From: Pedobacter cryoconitis
Lineage (GTDB): Bacteria > Bacteroidota > Bacteroidia > Sphingobacteriales > Sphingobacteriaceae
NCBI RefSeq assembly: GCF_001590605.1
Contig: NZ_CP014504.1
Coordinates: 5,208,001-5,272,000, forward strand
DNA: 64,000 nt
Reading direction: 5' to 3'
This document shows positions 17,410 through 26,149 of the stretch, in pieces. The notes under the pieces were generated by a model, which was not told the origin of the DNA, searched no databases, and saw nothing but the letters and a program-made list of their open reading frames with translations. Each line of letters begins with the position of its first letter. Within the stretch, counting starts at the first letter, position 1. The position numbers were made by a program, and so were the translations under genes.

Positions 17410-18520
17410 TTGGTAAAGATAAAAAATTGCTTAACAATTGTGTGTATAGTCTTCTTCCAACTTTCCCTTTACCGAATTCCGGCAAAGTTTCTTTGTGCCA
17501 TAAAATATAAAAATGACCATTTAATAATTTGACGTTTTCTATCAATTTTCCCCATTGTTCTATGGTTTCATCAATATTAAATGTCCTGCGCTGTAAGAGA
17601 ATAATATCATTGATAGCAATAGGGTAAATTTGTAAGTGTGTGGTTTTCTCCAGCTGCAGGTCATACCAGAAAAATGGGGTACAAGTACCGGCTCTAAAAC
17701 CAACTGTGGTTTCATAACCCATTCTATAATCCTTGAGTACACCCGATTTCAGCAATTGGAGATAGCTTCTGGGAAAAGTAATTTGACGATCGCAAATCAG
17801 GTCTACCCCTGCAGAAGGTTTGAAAAAATACACCGGTGCCAGTTGGTATTTTTCATGCTGTTCATTCAGAAATAACGATAACCCGCTACCCTTGGCCTGA
17901 GCTGCTGATCTGGGACGGGAAATGAAAGGGATATTCCTTAAAAAATTAACGGCATGCTTAAATATATTAAAAGAGCTCATTCCCGGTGCATCATACATGC
18001 AGATCAGCGGAGTGAATTCAAATTTCTTCTGTCCGAAATGGAGTTTAGGATAACGCTTCAACAACATGTTTTTAAGCATGAGTGCCCAGCCATCTATAAC
18101 CGGGAATTCCAGCAGCTTAAGTTTGAATTGTAAACTTGCCTCAGGGGGATAATTTCCTTCCGCATCTGCCTTAAAAGGCAGGTACTCTTCATACCGGCTT
18201 ACAAAATAAAACGCTGCAGCGAAAACATCAAACGGCAAACTACTGTTATCTACTGCAAAAGGGACAATCATATCCCCGAAAGTTGTGGTTTTAAGAGTTG
18301 GAGGCGAAATGGTATGTGCAAGCAGGAAATCTGAATTTTTAAAGAAAGGCTCATCACCGACGGGCATCTCCGAATAGCTGATTTTAGGCAACGGTGAGGC
18401 CTTAAATTCTTGGACATTCGAACTGAACCCTGCCTGTGCTTTGAGGATATCGGTGAAAATAAAGTTAAAAACATACTTTATCCTGGGCGTAAGTATGGGA
18501 ACATATACCAGTAATTTCAT
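17399..18520 (-). CDS. Polysaccharide deacetylase-like protein (DUF7033-type)
   Basis: This 373-aa protein resembles a Bacteroidota family of polysaccharide-deacetylase-like proteins with an N-terminal DUF7033-type region (KLLVYVPILTPRIKYVFNFIF). The FYFVSRYEEY segment near residue 110 is typical. The C-terminal half has GFRAGTCTPFFWYDL, reminiscent of the late NodB-fold region. The classical metal motif region reads MYDAPG rather than the usual TDD-type triad, so catalysis is uncertain. It has no signal peptide. The overlap with upp implies joint transcription without an obvious metabolic link. Confidence 0.65.
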   Translation of the reverse strand: MKLLVYVPILTPRIKYVFNFIFTDILKAQAGFSSNVQEFKASPLPKISYSEMPVGDEPFFKNSDFLLAHTISPPTLKTTTFGDMIVPFAVDNSSLPFDVFAAAFYFVSRYEEYLPFKADAEGNYPPEASLQFKLKLLEFPVIDGWALMLKNMLLKRYPKLHFGQKKFEFTPLICMYDAPGMSSFNIFKHAVNFLRNIPFISRPRSAAQAKGSGLSLFLNEQHEKYQLAPVYFFKPSAGVDLICDRQITFPRSYLQLLKSGVLKDYRMGYETTVGFRAGTCTPFFWYDLQLEKTTHLQIYPIAINDIILLQRRTFNIDETIEQWGKLIENVKLLNGHFYILWHKETLPEFGKGKVGRRLYTQLLSNFLSLPNDI

Positions 18521-18573
18521 GATGCCAATAAATTTAGGATATAATCACGACAATCCAATACATCAATAATTGT

Positions 18574-18581
18574 TATCTTTG
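18574..18581 (+). promoter_or_regulatory. -7 box TATCTTTG of uvrB
   Basis: The box ends only 7 bases before the uvrB ATG at 18589, so the mRNA would be nearly leaderless. Confidence 0.5.
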
Positions 18582-18588
18582 AATAGCT

Positions 18589-20637
18589 ATGAAATTTCAA
18601 CTTGTTTCAGATTATAAACCTACGGGTGATCAACCAGCCGCCATTGAACAATTGGTTACAGGCGTTAACAATAATGAAAATTATCAGACATTACTGGGCG
18701 TAACGGGATCTGGTAAAACGTTTACAGTAGCCAATGTGATTCAGCAAACGCAGAAACCCACTCTGATTCTGAGCCACAATAAAACACTGGCTGCTCAATT
18801 GTATGGAGAATTCAAAAACTTTTTTCCTGAAAATCAGGTGAATTATTTTGTTTCTTACTATGATTATTATCAGCCAGAGGCTTATATGCCCAGCAGCAAT
18901 ACTTATATCGAAAAGGATTTAAGTATCAATGAAGAGATTGAAAAACTCAGGCTAAGAACAACTTCTGCTTTAATGTCGGGGCGCAGGGACGTAATTGTCG
19001 TTTCTTCCATCTCCTGTATTTATGGTATGGGAAATCCAGAAGATTTCTCCCGCTCCGTATTCCGATTTGCAGTAGGGACCAGAGTGTCCAGAAATACATT
19101 CCTGCATAGTCTTGTTGAAATTTTATATGCACGGACTATCAATGACTTTAAACGGGGGACATTCAGAGTTAAGGGCGATACCGTTGATATCTTTCCAGCT
19201 TATTTAGATACCGCTTACCGTATTTCTTTTTTCGGAGATGATATCGAAGAATTAAGTATTATCGATCCGGTAACAGGTAAAACAATAGAAAAAGTGGAAG
19301 ATATGGCCGTTTATCCGGCAAATCTGTTTGTGACACCAAAAGATAGATTTACTTCCTCTATCTGGGGAATTCAGGAAGAACTGGAAGCCCGGAAAAATCA
19401 ATTGATAGGGGACAGGCAATTACTGGAAGCCAAGCGACTGGAAGAAAGAGTCAATTTTGATATTGAAATGATGAAAGAACTGGGTTATTGCTCCGGGATT
19501 GAGAACTATTCAAGGTTCTTCGATGGCCGTCAGCCCGGCATGCGCCCTTTCTGTTTACTGGATTATTTCCCTGAAGATTACCTGATGGTGATTGATGAAA
19601 GTCACGTAACTGTACCACAGATCAGGGCGATGTATGGTGGAGACAGATCGCGTAAGATGTCATTGGTGGAATATGGTTTCCGCTTACCTTCTGCTTTGGA
19701 TAACAGACCTTTAAACTTTGAGGAATTTGAAAGTCTTGCCCCGCAAACGATCTATGTAAGTGCAACTCCTGCAGATTATGAATTGCAGAAAACTGAGGGG
19801 GTTGTCGTGGAGCAGGTAATCCGCCCTACAGGCTTGCTTGATCCGCTGATCGAAGTACGTCCGGCAATTAATCAGGTTGATGATTTACTGGATGAAATTG
19901 ATAAAACTATAAAAATGGGTGACCGTGTACTGGTAACCACCCTGACCAAACGTATGGCAGAGGAGTTAACCAAATATATGGACAGGCTGAATATCAAATG
20001 CCGTTATATCCACTCTGAGGTGAAAACTCTGGAAAGAGTGGAGATTTTACGGGGATTACGCTTAGGTGAATTTGATGTGCTGATCGGGATCAACTTGTTA
20101 AGAGAAGGTCTGGATTTACCAGAAGTTTCTTTTGTAGCGATCCTGGATGCCGATAAAGAAGGGTTTTTAAGATCAGACCGGGCATTGATCCAGACCGTCG
20201 GCAGGGCAGCAAGAAATGACAGGGGCAGGGTAATTCTTTATGCAGATAAAATAACAGATTCCATGGCGAGAACCATAGATGAAACCAGCCGCCGGAGAGA
20301 GCGGCAGATTGCCTACAATAAAGAGCATGGCATCACCCCTAAAACAGTAGGAAAAAGCAGAGAAGCAATTCTGGAACAGACCTCTGTACTTGACTTCTCA
20401 GCGAATACAGCGCATAAAAATGCTTACGTGGAGACTAACCAGGCAAGTATAATCGCAGATCCGATTGTGCAGTATATGACACAGCCTGAAATGCAGAAAT
20501 CAATTGATAAGACGCGAAAAGATATGGCTAAAGCAGCCAAAGACATGGATTTCTTAATGGCTGCACGGTTGCGTGACGAAATGTTCGCAATGGAAACAGT
20601 TTTTGCAGAGAGATTTGGTAAACAAAAAGTTAAATAA
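18589..20637 (+). CDS. uvrB: Excinuclease ABC subunit B
   Basis: This 682-aa protein is a full-length UvrB, the damage-verification helicase of nucleotide excision repair. It has Walker A GVTGSGKT at residues 37-44, the damage-probing beta-hairpin region YYDYYQPEAYMP, the Walker B motif VIDESH, and a C-terminal UVR domain (DMDFLMAARLRDEM) that contacts UvrC. The start is set by the -7 box 7 bp upstream. It is coupled to the YwbE gene by a TAATG stop-start overlap. Confidence 0.98.
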   Translation: MKFQLVSDYKPTGDQPAAIEQLVTGVNNNENYQTLLGVTGSGKTFTVANVIQQTQKPTLILSHNKTLAAQLYGEFKNFFPENQVNYFVSYYDYYQPEAYMPSSNTYIEKDLSINEEIEKLRLRTTSALMSGRRDVIVVSSISCIYGMGNPEDFSRSVFRFAVGTRVSRNTFLHSLVEILYARTINDFKRGTFRVKGDTVDIFPAYLDTAYRISFFGDDIEELSIIDPVTGKTIEKVEDMAVYPANLFVTPKDRFTSSIWGIQEELEARKNQLIGDRQLLEAKRLEERVNFDIEMMKELGYCSGIENYSRFFDGRQPGMRPFCLLDYFPEDYLMVIDESHVTVPQIRAMYGGDRSRKMSLVEYGFRLPSALDNRPLNFEEFESLAPQTIYVSATPADYELQKTEGVVVEQVIRPTGLLDPLIEVRPAINQVDDLLDEIDKTIKMGDRVLVTTLTKRMAEELTKYMDRLNIKCRYIHSEVKTLERVEILRGLRLGEFDVLIGINLLREGLDLPEVSFVAILDADKEGFLRSDRALIQTVGRAARNDRGRVILYADKITDSMARTIDETSRRRERQIAYNKEHGITPKTVGKSREAILEQTSVLDFSANTAHKNAYVETNQASIIADPIVQYMTQPEMQKSIDKTRKDMAKAAKDMDFLMAARLRDEMFAMETVFAERFGKQKVK

Positions 20638-20837
20638 TGGACGGAAAGAACAGAGCGGATATTTATCCGGGATTAGAAGTAGAAATCATTTTAAAGAAAG
20701 ATCAGCGCAGCGGGAAGCTGACCAGGGGAATTGTTGCTAACTTATTGACATCCTCGGCTTTTCATTCCCGTGGGATTAAAGTTCGTCTGGAAGACGGGCA
20801 AATAGGAAGAGTTGCAGAAATCGTTGAAGAAGATTAG
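20637..20837 (+). CDS. YwbE family small protein
   Basis: This 66-aa protein matches the YwbE/DUF2196 family: an N-terminal RADIYPGLEVEIILKKDQRSGKLTRG-type motif followed by FHSRGIKVRLEDGQIGRV. Its predicted fold is a small beta-barrel, which often means nucleic-acid or ribosome association, but no function is established. Its ATG shares one base with the uvrB stop, so translation is probably coupled, which may hint at a link to repair. Confidence 0.85.
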   Translation: MDGKNRADIYPGLEVEIILKKDQRSGKLTRGIVANLLTSSAFHSRGIKVRLEDGQIGRVAEIVEED

Positions 20838-20943
20838 GCCTTTAAATAGGCTTAAATACTTATTATAACCACATTTCTGTACAGATTGTAATTATTATAT
20901 AACAAACGGGCAGTCTTTGTAATAATCAACATTGAATTCTGTC

Positions 20944-20951
20944 TATATTTG
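20944..20951 (+). promoter_or_regulatory. -7 box TATATTTG before the DUF4834 gene
   Basis: The octamer matches TAnnTTTG and lies 20 bp before the ATG at 20972. Confidence 0.45.
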
Positions 20952-20971
20952 TAGATTAACTGAATAAATAA

Positions 20972-21244
20972 ATGGGATTAATTAAATTTCTTTTTTTTAC
21001 TATACTGATACTCTGGATTATCCGTCTTTTGTTGAGACTGGTTTTTCCAATGGTAGTCAAAAGTATCTTCGGGAAAATGCAGCAACAGTCATCAGGTTAT
21101 ACCGGACAGCAGCAGCAACAACAACAACAGCGCTATTCTGCTAAACCAGAAGGCTCATTGTCAATTGACTATGTACCGCCACAGCCTAAGCAGGGAAATG
21201 CCGATAAACTTGGTGATTTCGTTGATTACGAGGAAATTAAATAA
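20972..21244 (+). CDS. DUF4834 family membrane protein
   Basis: This 90-aa protein has one N-terminal membrane helix (LIKFLFFTILILWIIRLLL) and a soluble tail. The tail has a glutamine tract of eight residues encoded by mixed CAG/CAA codons at about 21108-21130. It ends in GDFVDYEEIK, the conserved C-terminal motif of the family. The function is unknown. It has its own -7 box and lies 84 bp before the YfhO gene. Confidence 0.8.
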   Translation: MGLIKFLFFTILILWIIRLLLRLVFPMVVKSIFGKMQQQSSGYTGQQQQQQQQRYSAKPEGSLSIDYVPPQPKQGNADKLGDFVDYEEIK

Positions 21245-21293
21245 AAATATCCCGCTAATCGATATATTTCCTTCCTAATCTGTATCAATTTTA

Positions 21294-21301
21294 TATTTTT
21301 G
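21294..21301 (+). promoter_or_regulatory. -7 box TATTTTTG before the YfhO gene
   Basis: The octamer fits TAnnTTTG and lies 27 bp before the ATG at 21329. Confidence 0.4.
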
Positions 21302-21328
21302 GGGTTAGTTTAATATAAACAGACCTTA

Positions 21329-23794
21329 ATGAACAATTGGTTAAAAAGGAATGGCATACACTTAGCCATCAGTGCATTTTTTGTAATTTTATGTTTCGTC
21401 TATTTTAGTCCTGTTTTACAGGGGAAAGTTCCGATTCAAGGTGATGTAATGCAGGCTAAAGCCATGCAGCGGGAGATCATGGAGTACAAAGCCAAAGATG
21501 GCAAAGGACCACTGTGGACGAACGAAATGTTTGGCGGAATGCCGGCTTATCAGATCTGGGTTCAATATCCGCTCAATCTGACTACTTATGGGATAGCATT
21601 GATTACAGATGTGCTGCCAAATCCTGTAGGCACAGTCTTAATGTACCTTTTAGGTTCCTACCTGCTTTTCTGCGTATTAAAGGTTAACCCTTGGCTGGCT
21701 GCGGCTGGCGCAATCGCATTCGCATTTACTTCTTACAATTTTATAATTATTAGTGCCGGGCATAGCAATAAGGCCCTTGCAATTGGCCTGTTTGCGCCGA
21801 TCCTTGCAGGGATTATTCTGACTATGCGGGGTAAATACTGGATGGGTGCAAGTTTAACAGCACTTTTTCTCGCCCTGAATATCAGAGCTAACCATATCCA
21901 GATGACTTATTATTTTCTGTTAGCGTTGTTAATTTACATCGGAATAGAAATCTACCACGCTGTTAAAGCGAATAAAACCAAAGAACTTTCTAAAGCTATT
22001 GGGTTTCTTGGAATAGCCGTACTGCTGTCAGTAATGGTTAATGCCAGTAATCTGTGGACAACTTATGAATATGGGAAAGAGACTATCCGAGGGAAATCTA
22101 ACCTGACTGCAGATGCAGCGGAACCAGACAGTGGTCTTCCAAAGGACTATGCTTATCAGTGGAGCCAGGGGGTAAGTGAATCTTTCACTTTTCTGATCCC
22201 TAATTTATATGGTGGCGGAACAAATCGTCTGGATGCTAAATCAAACGTAGCGAAAGCCATTGAAACTGTAGGTGCTTCACCTGAACAGGCTGCTGGTTTT
22301 GCAGCGCAGATGCCAGTATACTGGGGAGATAAACCGGGTACGGCAGGCCCTTATTATTTCGGGGCAATTGTATGTTTATTATTTGTATTCGGTTTGTTTA
22401 TTGTTCGTAACCGTATCAAATGGTGGATCTTAGCGACTACAATCTTATTCCTTTTCTTATCATTTGGTAAAAATCTGCCATTTATATCTGATCTGTTCTT
22501 CGACTATGTACCATTGTACAACAAATTCAGGGCTGTAGAATCTATTCTGGCAGTAGTTGGTCTGTTGTTCCCAATATTGGCTGTATTAGCTGTTAAGGAA
22601 GCTCAGGACGGACAATATGATCAGAAATATCTGGTTAAAAAACTAACGTGGTCTGCGGGCATTACAGGTGGTTTCGCCTTGATTATTGCCATTATGCCTA
22701 CTTTGTTGTTCAGTTTCAAGACTTCTGATCATGAAGCTTTTCTGAATACATTGAGTCAGGCCGTGAATAATGATAAAAATGTTGCGCTTACCATTGGCAA
22801 TGCGTTAATACAAGACAGAGCAGAGCTGGCAAGAGCTGATGCTTTGAGGACTTTGATCTTTATCGCTATCGGATTTGGATTAACCTGGGCATTCATCACT
22901 AAAAAGATGAAAGCAGAATATGCTTTTGGTTTATTGGCTTTATTTATCCTGATTGATATGTGGCAGGTAGATCGCCGTTATTTAAATAACCAGAATTTTG
23001 TGCCTGCATCTTCCCTGACTAACCACTATCAGCCAAGAGATGTGGATACTTTTATTTTAGCGGATAAAGATCCTGATTTCAGGGTATTTGATACGTCTAT
23101 TCCTACTTTCACGAGTGCAGATGCTTCGTATTTTCACAAAACGGTTGGTGGAGCGCATTCAGCAAGGTTAAAACGTATTCAGGAATTAGTTGATCATCAG
23201 TTTACAAAAAGCGTAAACCATGATGTGCTGGACATGCTGAACACTAAATATATTATTACGCAAGATCAGCAGACTGGTGCTTATAAAATGCAGCGCAATG
23301 AATCTGCGGCTGGTAATGCATGGATTGTAGATCAGGTTCAGTTTGTGAAAAACTCTGACGAAGAGATGAAAGCAATCAGCAGTTTTGATCCTAAGAAAGA
23401 AGCTATTGTAGACATTAAATATAAAAACTTAATTGATACGGCTAAAGCAGGTATTGGTGGCCCGACAGCGATGATTAAATTAGATAGTTATCATCCCGAC
23501 CACATGGTCTATTCTTACAGTGCTCCAAGAGATGTGATTGCTGTATTCTCTGAGATTTATTATGATAAAGGCTGGAAAATGTACATTGATGATGTGGAGA
23601 AGCCTTATTTTAGAGCTGATTATACCTTACGTGCTGCACAGCTTCCTGCTGGAAACCATAAAATTGACTTCATTTTCCACCCTGCTTCTTACTATATGGG
23701 AGAGAAGATCTCCTTTGCGGGTTCAATCCTGTTGATGTTAGGTTTAGGGTTTGCAGTTTATACGGATCAGAAAAAGACAAAAAAGGTAGCTTAA
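21329..23794 (+). CDS. YfhO family membrane protein (GT-C-like)
   Basis: This 821-aa protein has an N-terminal helix, about a dozen membrane spans and a C-terminal periplasmic domain of about 200 residues. A large loop after the first helix contains GDVMQAKAMQREIMEY, the acidic loop expected of GT-C glycosyltransferases. In Gram-positive bacteria YfhO glycosylates lipoteichoic acid. In Bacteroidota the acceptor is not established; a surface glycan or lipid is likely. The C-terminal DVIAVFSEIYYDKGWKMYIDG-like strand is conserved in the family. It ends at a strong terminator. Confidence 0.85.
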   Translation: MNNWLKRNGIHLAISAFFVILCFVYFSPVLQGKVPIQGDVMQAKAMQREIMEYKAKDGKGPLWTNEMFGGMPAYQIWVQYPLNLTTYGIALITDVLPNPVGTVLMYLLGSYLLFCVLKVNPWLAAAGAIAFAFTSYNFIIISAGHSNKALAIGLFAPILAGIILTMRGKYWMGASLTALFLALNIRANHIQMTYYFLLALLIYIGIEIYHAVKANKTKELSKAIGFLGIAVLLSVMVNASNLWTTYEYGKETIRGKSNLTADAAEPDSGLPKDYAYQWSQGVSESFTFLIPNLYGGGTNRLDAKSNVAKAIETVGASPEQAAGFAAQMPVYWGDKPGTAGPYYFGAIVCLLFVFGLFIVRNRIKWWILATTILFLFLSFGKNLPFISDLFFDYVPLYNKFRAVESILAVVGLLFPILAVLAVKEAQDGQYDQKYLVKKLTWSAGITGGFALIIAIMPTLLFSFKTSDHEAFLNTLSQAVNNDKNVALTIGNALIQDRAELARADALRTLIFIAIGFGLTWAFITKKMKAEYAFGLLALFILIDMWQVDRRYLNNQNFVPASSLTNHYQPRDVDTFILADKDPDFRVFDTSIPTFTSADASYFHKTVGGAHSARLKRIQELVDHQFTKSVNHDVLDMLNTKYIITQDQQTGAYKMQRNESAAGNAWIVDQVQFVKNSDEEMKAISSFDPKKEAIVDIKYKNLIDTAKAGIGGPTAMIKLDSYHPDHMVYSYSAPRDVIAVFSEIYYDKGWKMYIDDVEKPYFRADYTLRAAQLPAGNHKIDFIFHPASYYMGEKISFAGSILLMLGLGFAVYTDQKKTKKVA

Positions 23795-23819
23795 TACTTT
23801 TTTAATATTTTAATAAGAA

Positions 23820-23851
23820 GGGTTGTTGCGTGATGCAGCAACCCTTTTTTG
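23820..23851 (+). terminator. Intrinsic terminator of the YfhO gene
   Basis: GGGTTGTTGC pairs with GCAGCAACCC (one G-T pair) across a five-base loop and is followed by six T. Confidence 0.85.
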
Positions 23852-23869
23852 CTAAGGTAAAAAATTGGT

Positions 23870-24040
23870 GTTTTGCAGGGGTATTGGCTAGGTACTGTAG
23901 GGGTTGTGGTATACATTGAACTAGTACTGAACTAGGGTTGAAGTAGGATTGAAGTAGCCTGAGGTACTTCAAGGGTAGTTGAATACTACTTCAACCCTAC
24001 TTCAATGTGTACCACAACCTAGCCACAACCCCCGCAAAAC
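23870..24040. repeat. 171-bp inverted-repeat element with 11-bp periodic subunits
   Basis: The outer ends at 23870-23892 and 24018-24040 are inverted copies (20 of 23 match). Next come 23904-23920 and 24001-24017 (16 of 17 match). Inside lie tandem units of the form TTGAAGTAG or TTGAACTAG starting at 23916, 23927, 23938 and 23949, exactly 11 bp apart. Opposed units CTACTTCAA-like start at 23964, 23975, 23986 and 23997, again 11 bp apart. The centre is CCTGAGG. The left arm has one extra unpaired 11-bp block at 23893-23903. It lies between the YfhO terminator and the next operon. It has no ORF, no direct-repeat spacers and no transposase. Confidence 0.85.
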
Positions 24041-24167
24041 CTTAACGCCTATCAGCCGGGAAATCAATAGGTCTTAATCCTCAAAAAACAGATATTTATA
24101 CCATAATATTTACTTAATGTATTGTTAACCTGAGTTTTGCACATTTGTGTATATAAACTGAACTGAT
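24041..24167. other. Remainder of the 23795-24167 intergenic region
   Basis: Together with the terminator and the 171-bp repeat this completes a 373-bp gap. The remaining 127 bp presumably carry the promoter of the downstream envelope operon, but I see no clear TAnnTTTG box. Confidence 0.3.
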
Positions 24168-24260
24168 ATGCAAGAAATAATTACGGTTGTTTGTGTTATT
24201 GCTCTTGTAGCTTTCTTTTTCAGTCCCTATGAACTCACCATAGATGAAGACGATGTGTAA
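24168..24260 (+). CDS. Possible 30-aa single-span membrane peptide
   Basis: A short frame starting at the ATG at 24168 encodes one hydrophobic helix (VVCVIALVAFFF) followed by an acidic tail ending TIDEDDV. It overlaps the start of the phosphoesterase gene by 17 bp, an arrangement consistent with translational coupling. Nothing is recognised by sequence, and it could be chance. Confidence 0.3.
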   Translation: MQEIITVVCVIALVAFFFSPYELTIDEDDV

Positions 24261-25104
24261 AAGAGAAGTTGATATTGTCGTGATTTCTGATGTCCACCTG
24301 GGCACTTACGGTTGTCATGCAAAAGAACTCCTTAAATATTTAAAAAGTATCAAACCCAAAATAGTGGTCCTGAACGGAGATATTATTGATATCTGGCAAT
24401 TCAGTAAAAGATACTGGCCCGAAACACATATGAAAGTTGTCAGAAAACTGATGAAGTTTGTAACTGAGGGCGTACCGGTATACTATCTGACAGGAAACCA
24501 TGATGAGTTATTGCGCAAATTCGCAGACATGCACCTGGGCTCTTTCCATATCCAGAATAAGCTGGTCTTGGAACTCGACGGGAAAAAAGCATGGTTTTTC
24601 CACGGTGATATTTTCGATGTGACGATGCAGCACTCTAAATGGCTTGCCAAATTAGGCGCGGTAGGTTATGATAGTTTAATTCTGATCAATAGCTTTGTAA
24701 ACTGGGGACTGAAGCTCTTTGGCCAGGAGAAAATGAGCTTTTCTAAAAAAGTTAAAGCACAGTTTAAGGACGCGGTTAAGTTTATCAATAAATTCGAAGA
24801 TACAGCTTCTGAACTGGCGGCGAAAAATGGTTATGCCTATGTCGTATGCGGCCATATTCATCAACCCGAGATGAGAACGGTAACTACTGAGGATGGACAG
24901 GTATTGTATTTAAACAGCGGTGACTGGGTAGAAAACCTGACTGCACTGGAATATAAAGATCAGAAATGGAACATCTTCAAATATGAGCCGAAAGACTTTC
25001 AAACAGACGAAGTAGAAGAAGGAATTCTTTCCGATAGTGAGGATTTGCATAGTAAGCTGGATATCAATATGTTGCTACAAAAGATAAAATTAGAAATTGT
25101 CTAG
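24244..25104 (+). CDS. UDP-2,3-diacylglucosamine diphosphatase-like metallophosphoesterase (LpxH-like)
   Basis: This 286-aa calcineurin-fold enzyme shows the metal-ligand series DVHLG (near residue 18), NGDIID, GNHDE, HGDIFD and GHIHQPE. These fit the LpxH family, which cleaves UDP-diacylglucosamine to lipid X in lipid A synthesis. The C-terminal LNSGDWVENLTALEY segment is common in Bacteroidota members. An alternative start is the ATG at 24253, three codons downstream. It heads a run of envelope genes with short spacing, which fits a role in lipid A or a related lipid. Confidence 0.85.
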   Translation: MKTMCKREVDIVVISDVHLGTYGCHAKELLKYLKSIKPKIVVLNGDIIDIWQFSKRYWPETHMKVVRKLMKFVTEGVPVYYLTGNHDELLRKFADMHLGSFHIQNKLVLELDGKKAWFFHGDIFDVTMQHSKWLAKLGAVGYDSLILINSFVNWGLKLFGQEKMSFSKKVKAQFKDAVKFINKFEDTASELAAKNGYAYVVCGHIHQPEMRTVTTEDGQVLYLNSGDWVENLTALEYKDQKWNIFKYEPKDFQTDEVEEGILSDSEDLHSKLDINMLLQKIKLEIV

Positions 25105-25132
25105 CAAATAAAATTACAGATATTCGGCAAGG

Positions 25133-26119
25133 ATGAAGATACTTTATGCTATTCAAGGTACAGGAAACGGCCATATCAGCCGCGCGCGTGAAATCGTGCC
25201 TCTATTACAACAGCACGGCGATGTAGAATTATTAATCAGTGGCACTCAGGCTGATGTCAAACTGAGTCAGCAGGTGGCTTACCAGCTTCATGGTTTCAGC
25301 TTTATTTTCGGTAAAAAGGGTGGGGTAGACCATTACGAAACCTGGAAGTCAATGAATCTTCCGCGGTTTGTAAAGGATATGCGTCAGCTACCACTTAAAA
25401 ATTACGACCTTATTTTAAACGATTTTGAACCTGTTACTGCCTGGGCATGTAAATTAAAAGGGGTAGAGAGCATAGGCTTAAGCCATCAGGCCTCTTTTCA
25501 GTCGAAGAAAGTCCCGAAGCCTAAAAGTATCGATTGGGCTCAGCTAGTTATGAAATATTATGCGCCATCTACACATTATGTAGGTTTTCACTTCAAAGAA
25601 TACGACGATTTTATCCATACTCCAGTTATTCGTTCGGAGATCAGAAATCTTCAGACCAGCAACCTGGGGCATTATACTGTATACTTGCCTGCGATAGCTG
25701 ATGAAATGCTGGTGCCGATCCTGCAACAGATTCCGCATGTACAATGGCAGGTTTTCTCTAAACACACAAAGACAAGTTTTACTGCTGGGAATGTTCAGGT
25801 ACGTCCTGTGAATAATGAGCAGTTTAATCTGAGCATGGCAAGCTGTGAAGGCTTATTTACCGGTGGTGGTTTTGAAGGACCGGCTGAAGCTTTATTTCTA
25901 GGTAAAAAACTGCTGGTTGTACCGATGAAATTTCAATACGAGCAACAATGTAATGCTTATGCTTTGCAGGAAATGGGCTTGCCGGTAATTTGGGGATCTA
26001 ATAAAAATTGGCTGCCTGTAATTCAAAAATGGGTGCTTGAGCCGCAAACGCATCAATTTAATTTTCCTGATGAGACTGCTGAGGTGATTGAAAAAGTTGT
26101 AAACCAGTTTGCCAGATAA
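25133..26119 (+). CDS. Glycosyltransferase family protein (GT-B, MGT/MurG-like)
   Basis: This 328-aa protein begins MKILYAIQGTGNGHISRARE, the glycine-rich N-terminal loop shared by GT-B enzymes of the COG1819/MJ1255 type. The C-terminal donor site includes CEGLFTGGGFEGPAEALFLGKKLLVVP, with the GGG and acidic residues expected for UDP-sugar binding. No membrane helix is seen. It lies 28 bp after the LpxH-like gene, so it probably glycosylates a lipid at the inner membrane. The acceptor is unknown. Confidence 0.85.
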   Translation: MKILYAIQGTGNGHISRAREIVPLLQQHGDVELLISGTQADVKLSQQVAYQLHGFSFIFGKKGGVDHYETWKSMNLPRFVKDMRQLPLKNYDLILNDFEPVTAWACKLKGVESIGLSHQASFQSKKVPKPKSIDWAQLVMKYYAPSTHYVGFHFKEYDDFIHTPVIRSEIRNLQTSNLGHYTVYLPAIADEMLVPILQQIPHVQWQVFSKHTKTSFTAGNVQVRPVNNEQFNLSMASCEGLFTGGGFEGPAEALFLGKKLLVVPMKFQYEQQCNAYALQEMGLPVIWGSNKNWLPVIQKWVLEPQTHQFNFPDETAEVIEKVVNQFAR

Positions 26120-26149
26120 ATTTCTTTACTTTGCCCTTCTATTTACGGC

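Noticed and set aside
21108..21130. CAG/CAA-rich stretch as a phase-variable repeat
   Set aside because: Mixed codons encode a glutamine tract in DUF4834; the interrupted repeat is unlikely to slip at high rate.
23870..24040. Possible CRISPR array because of regular repeats
   Set aside because: Units are 11 bp apart with no spacers, the two halves are inverted, and no cas genes are present.
24114..24305. 63-aa minus-strand frame before the LpxH-like gene
   Set aside because: It overlaps the start of the real gene and has no promoter; composition is that of a shadow frame.
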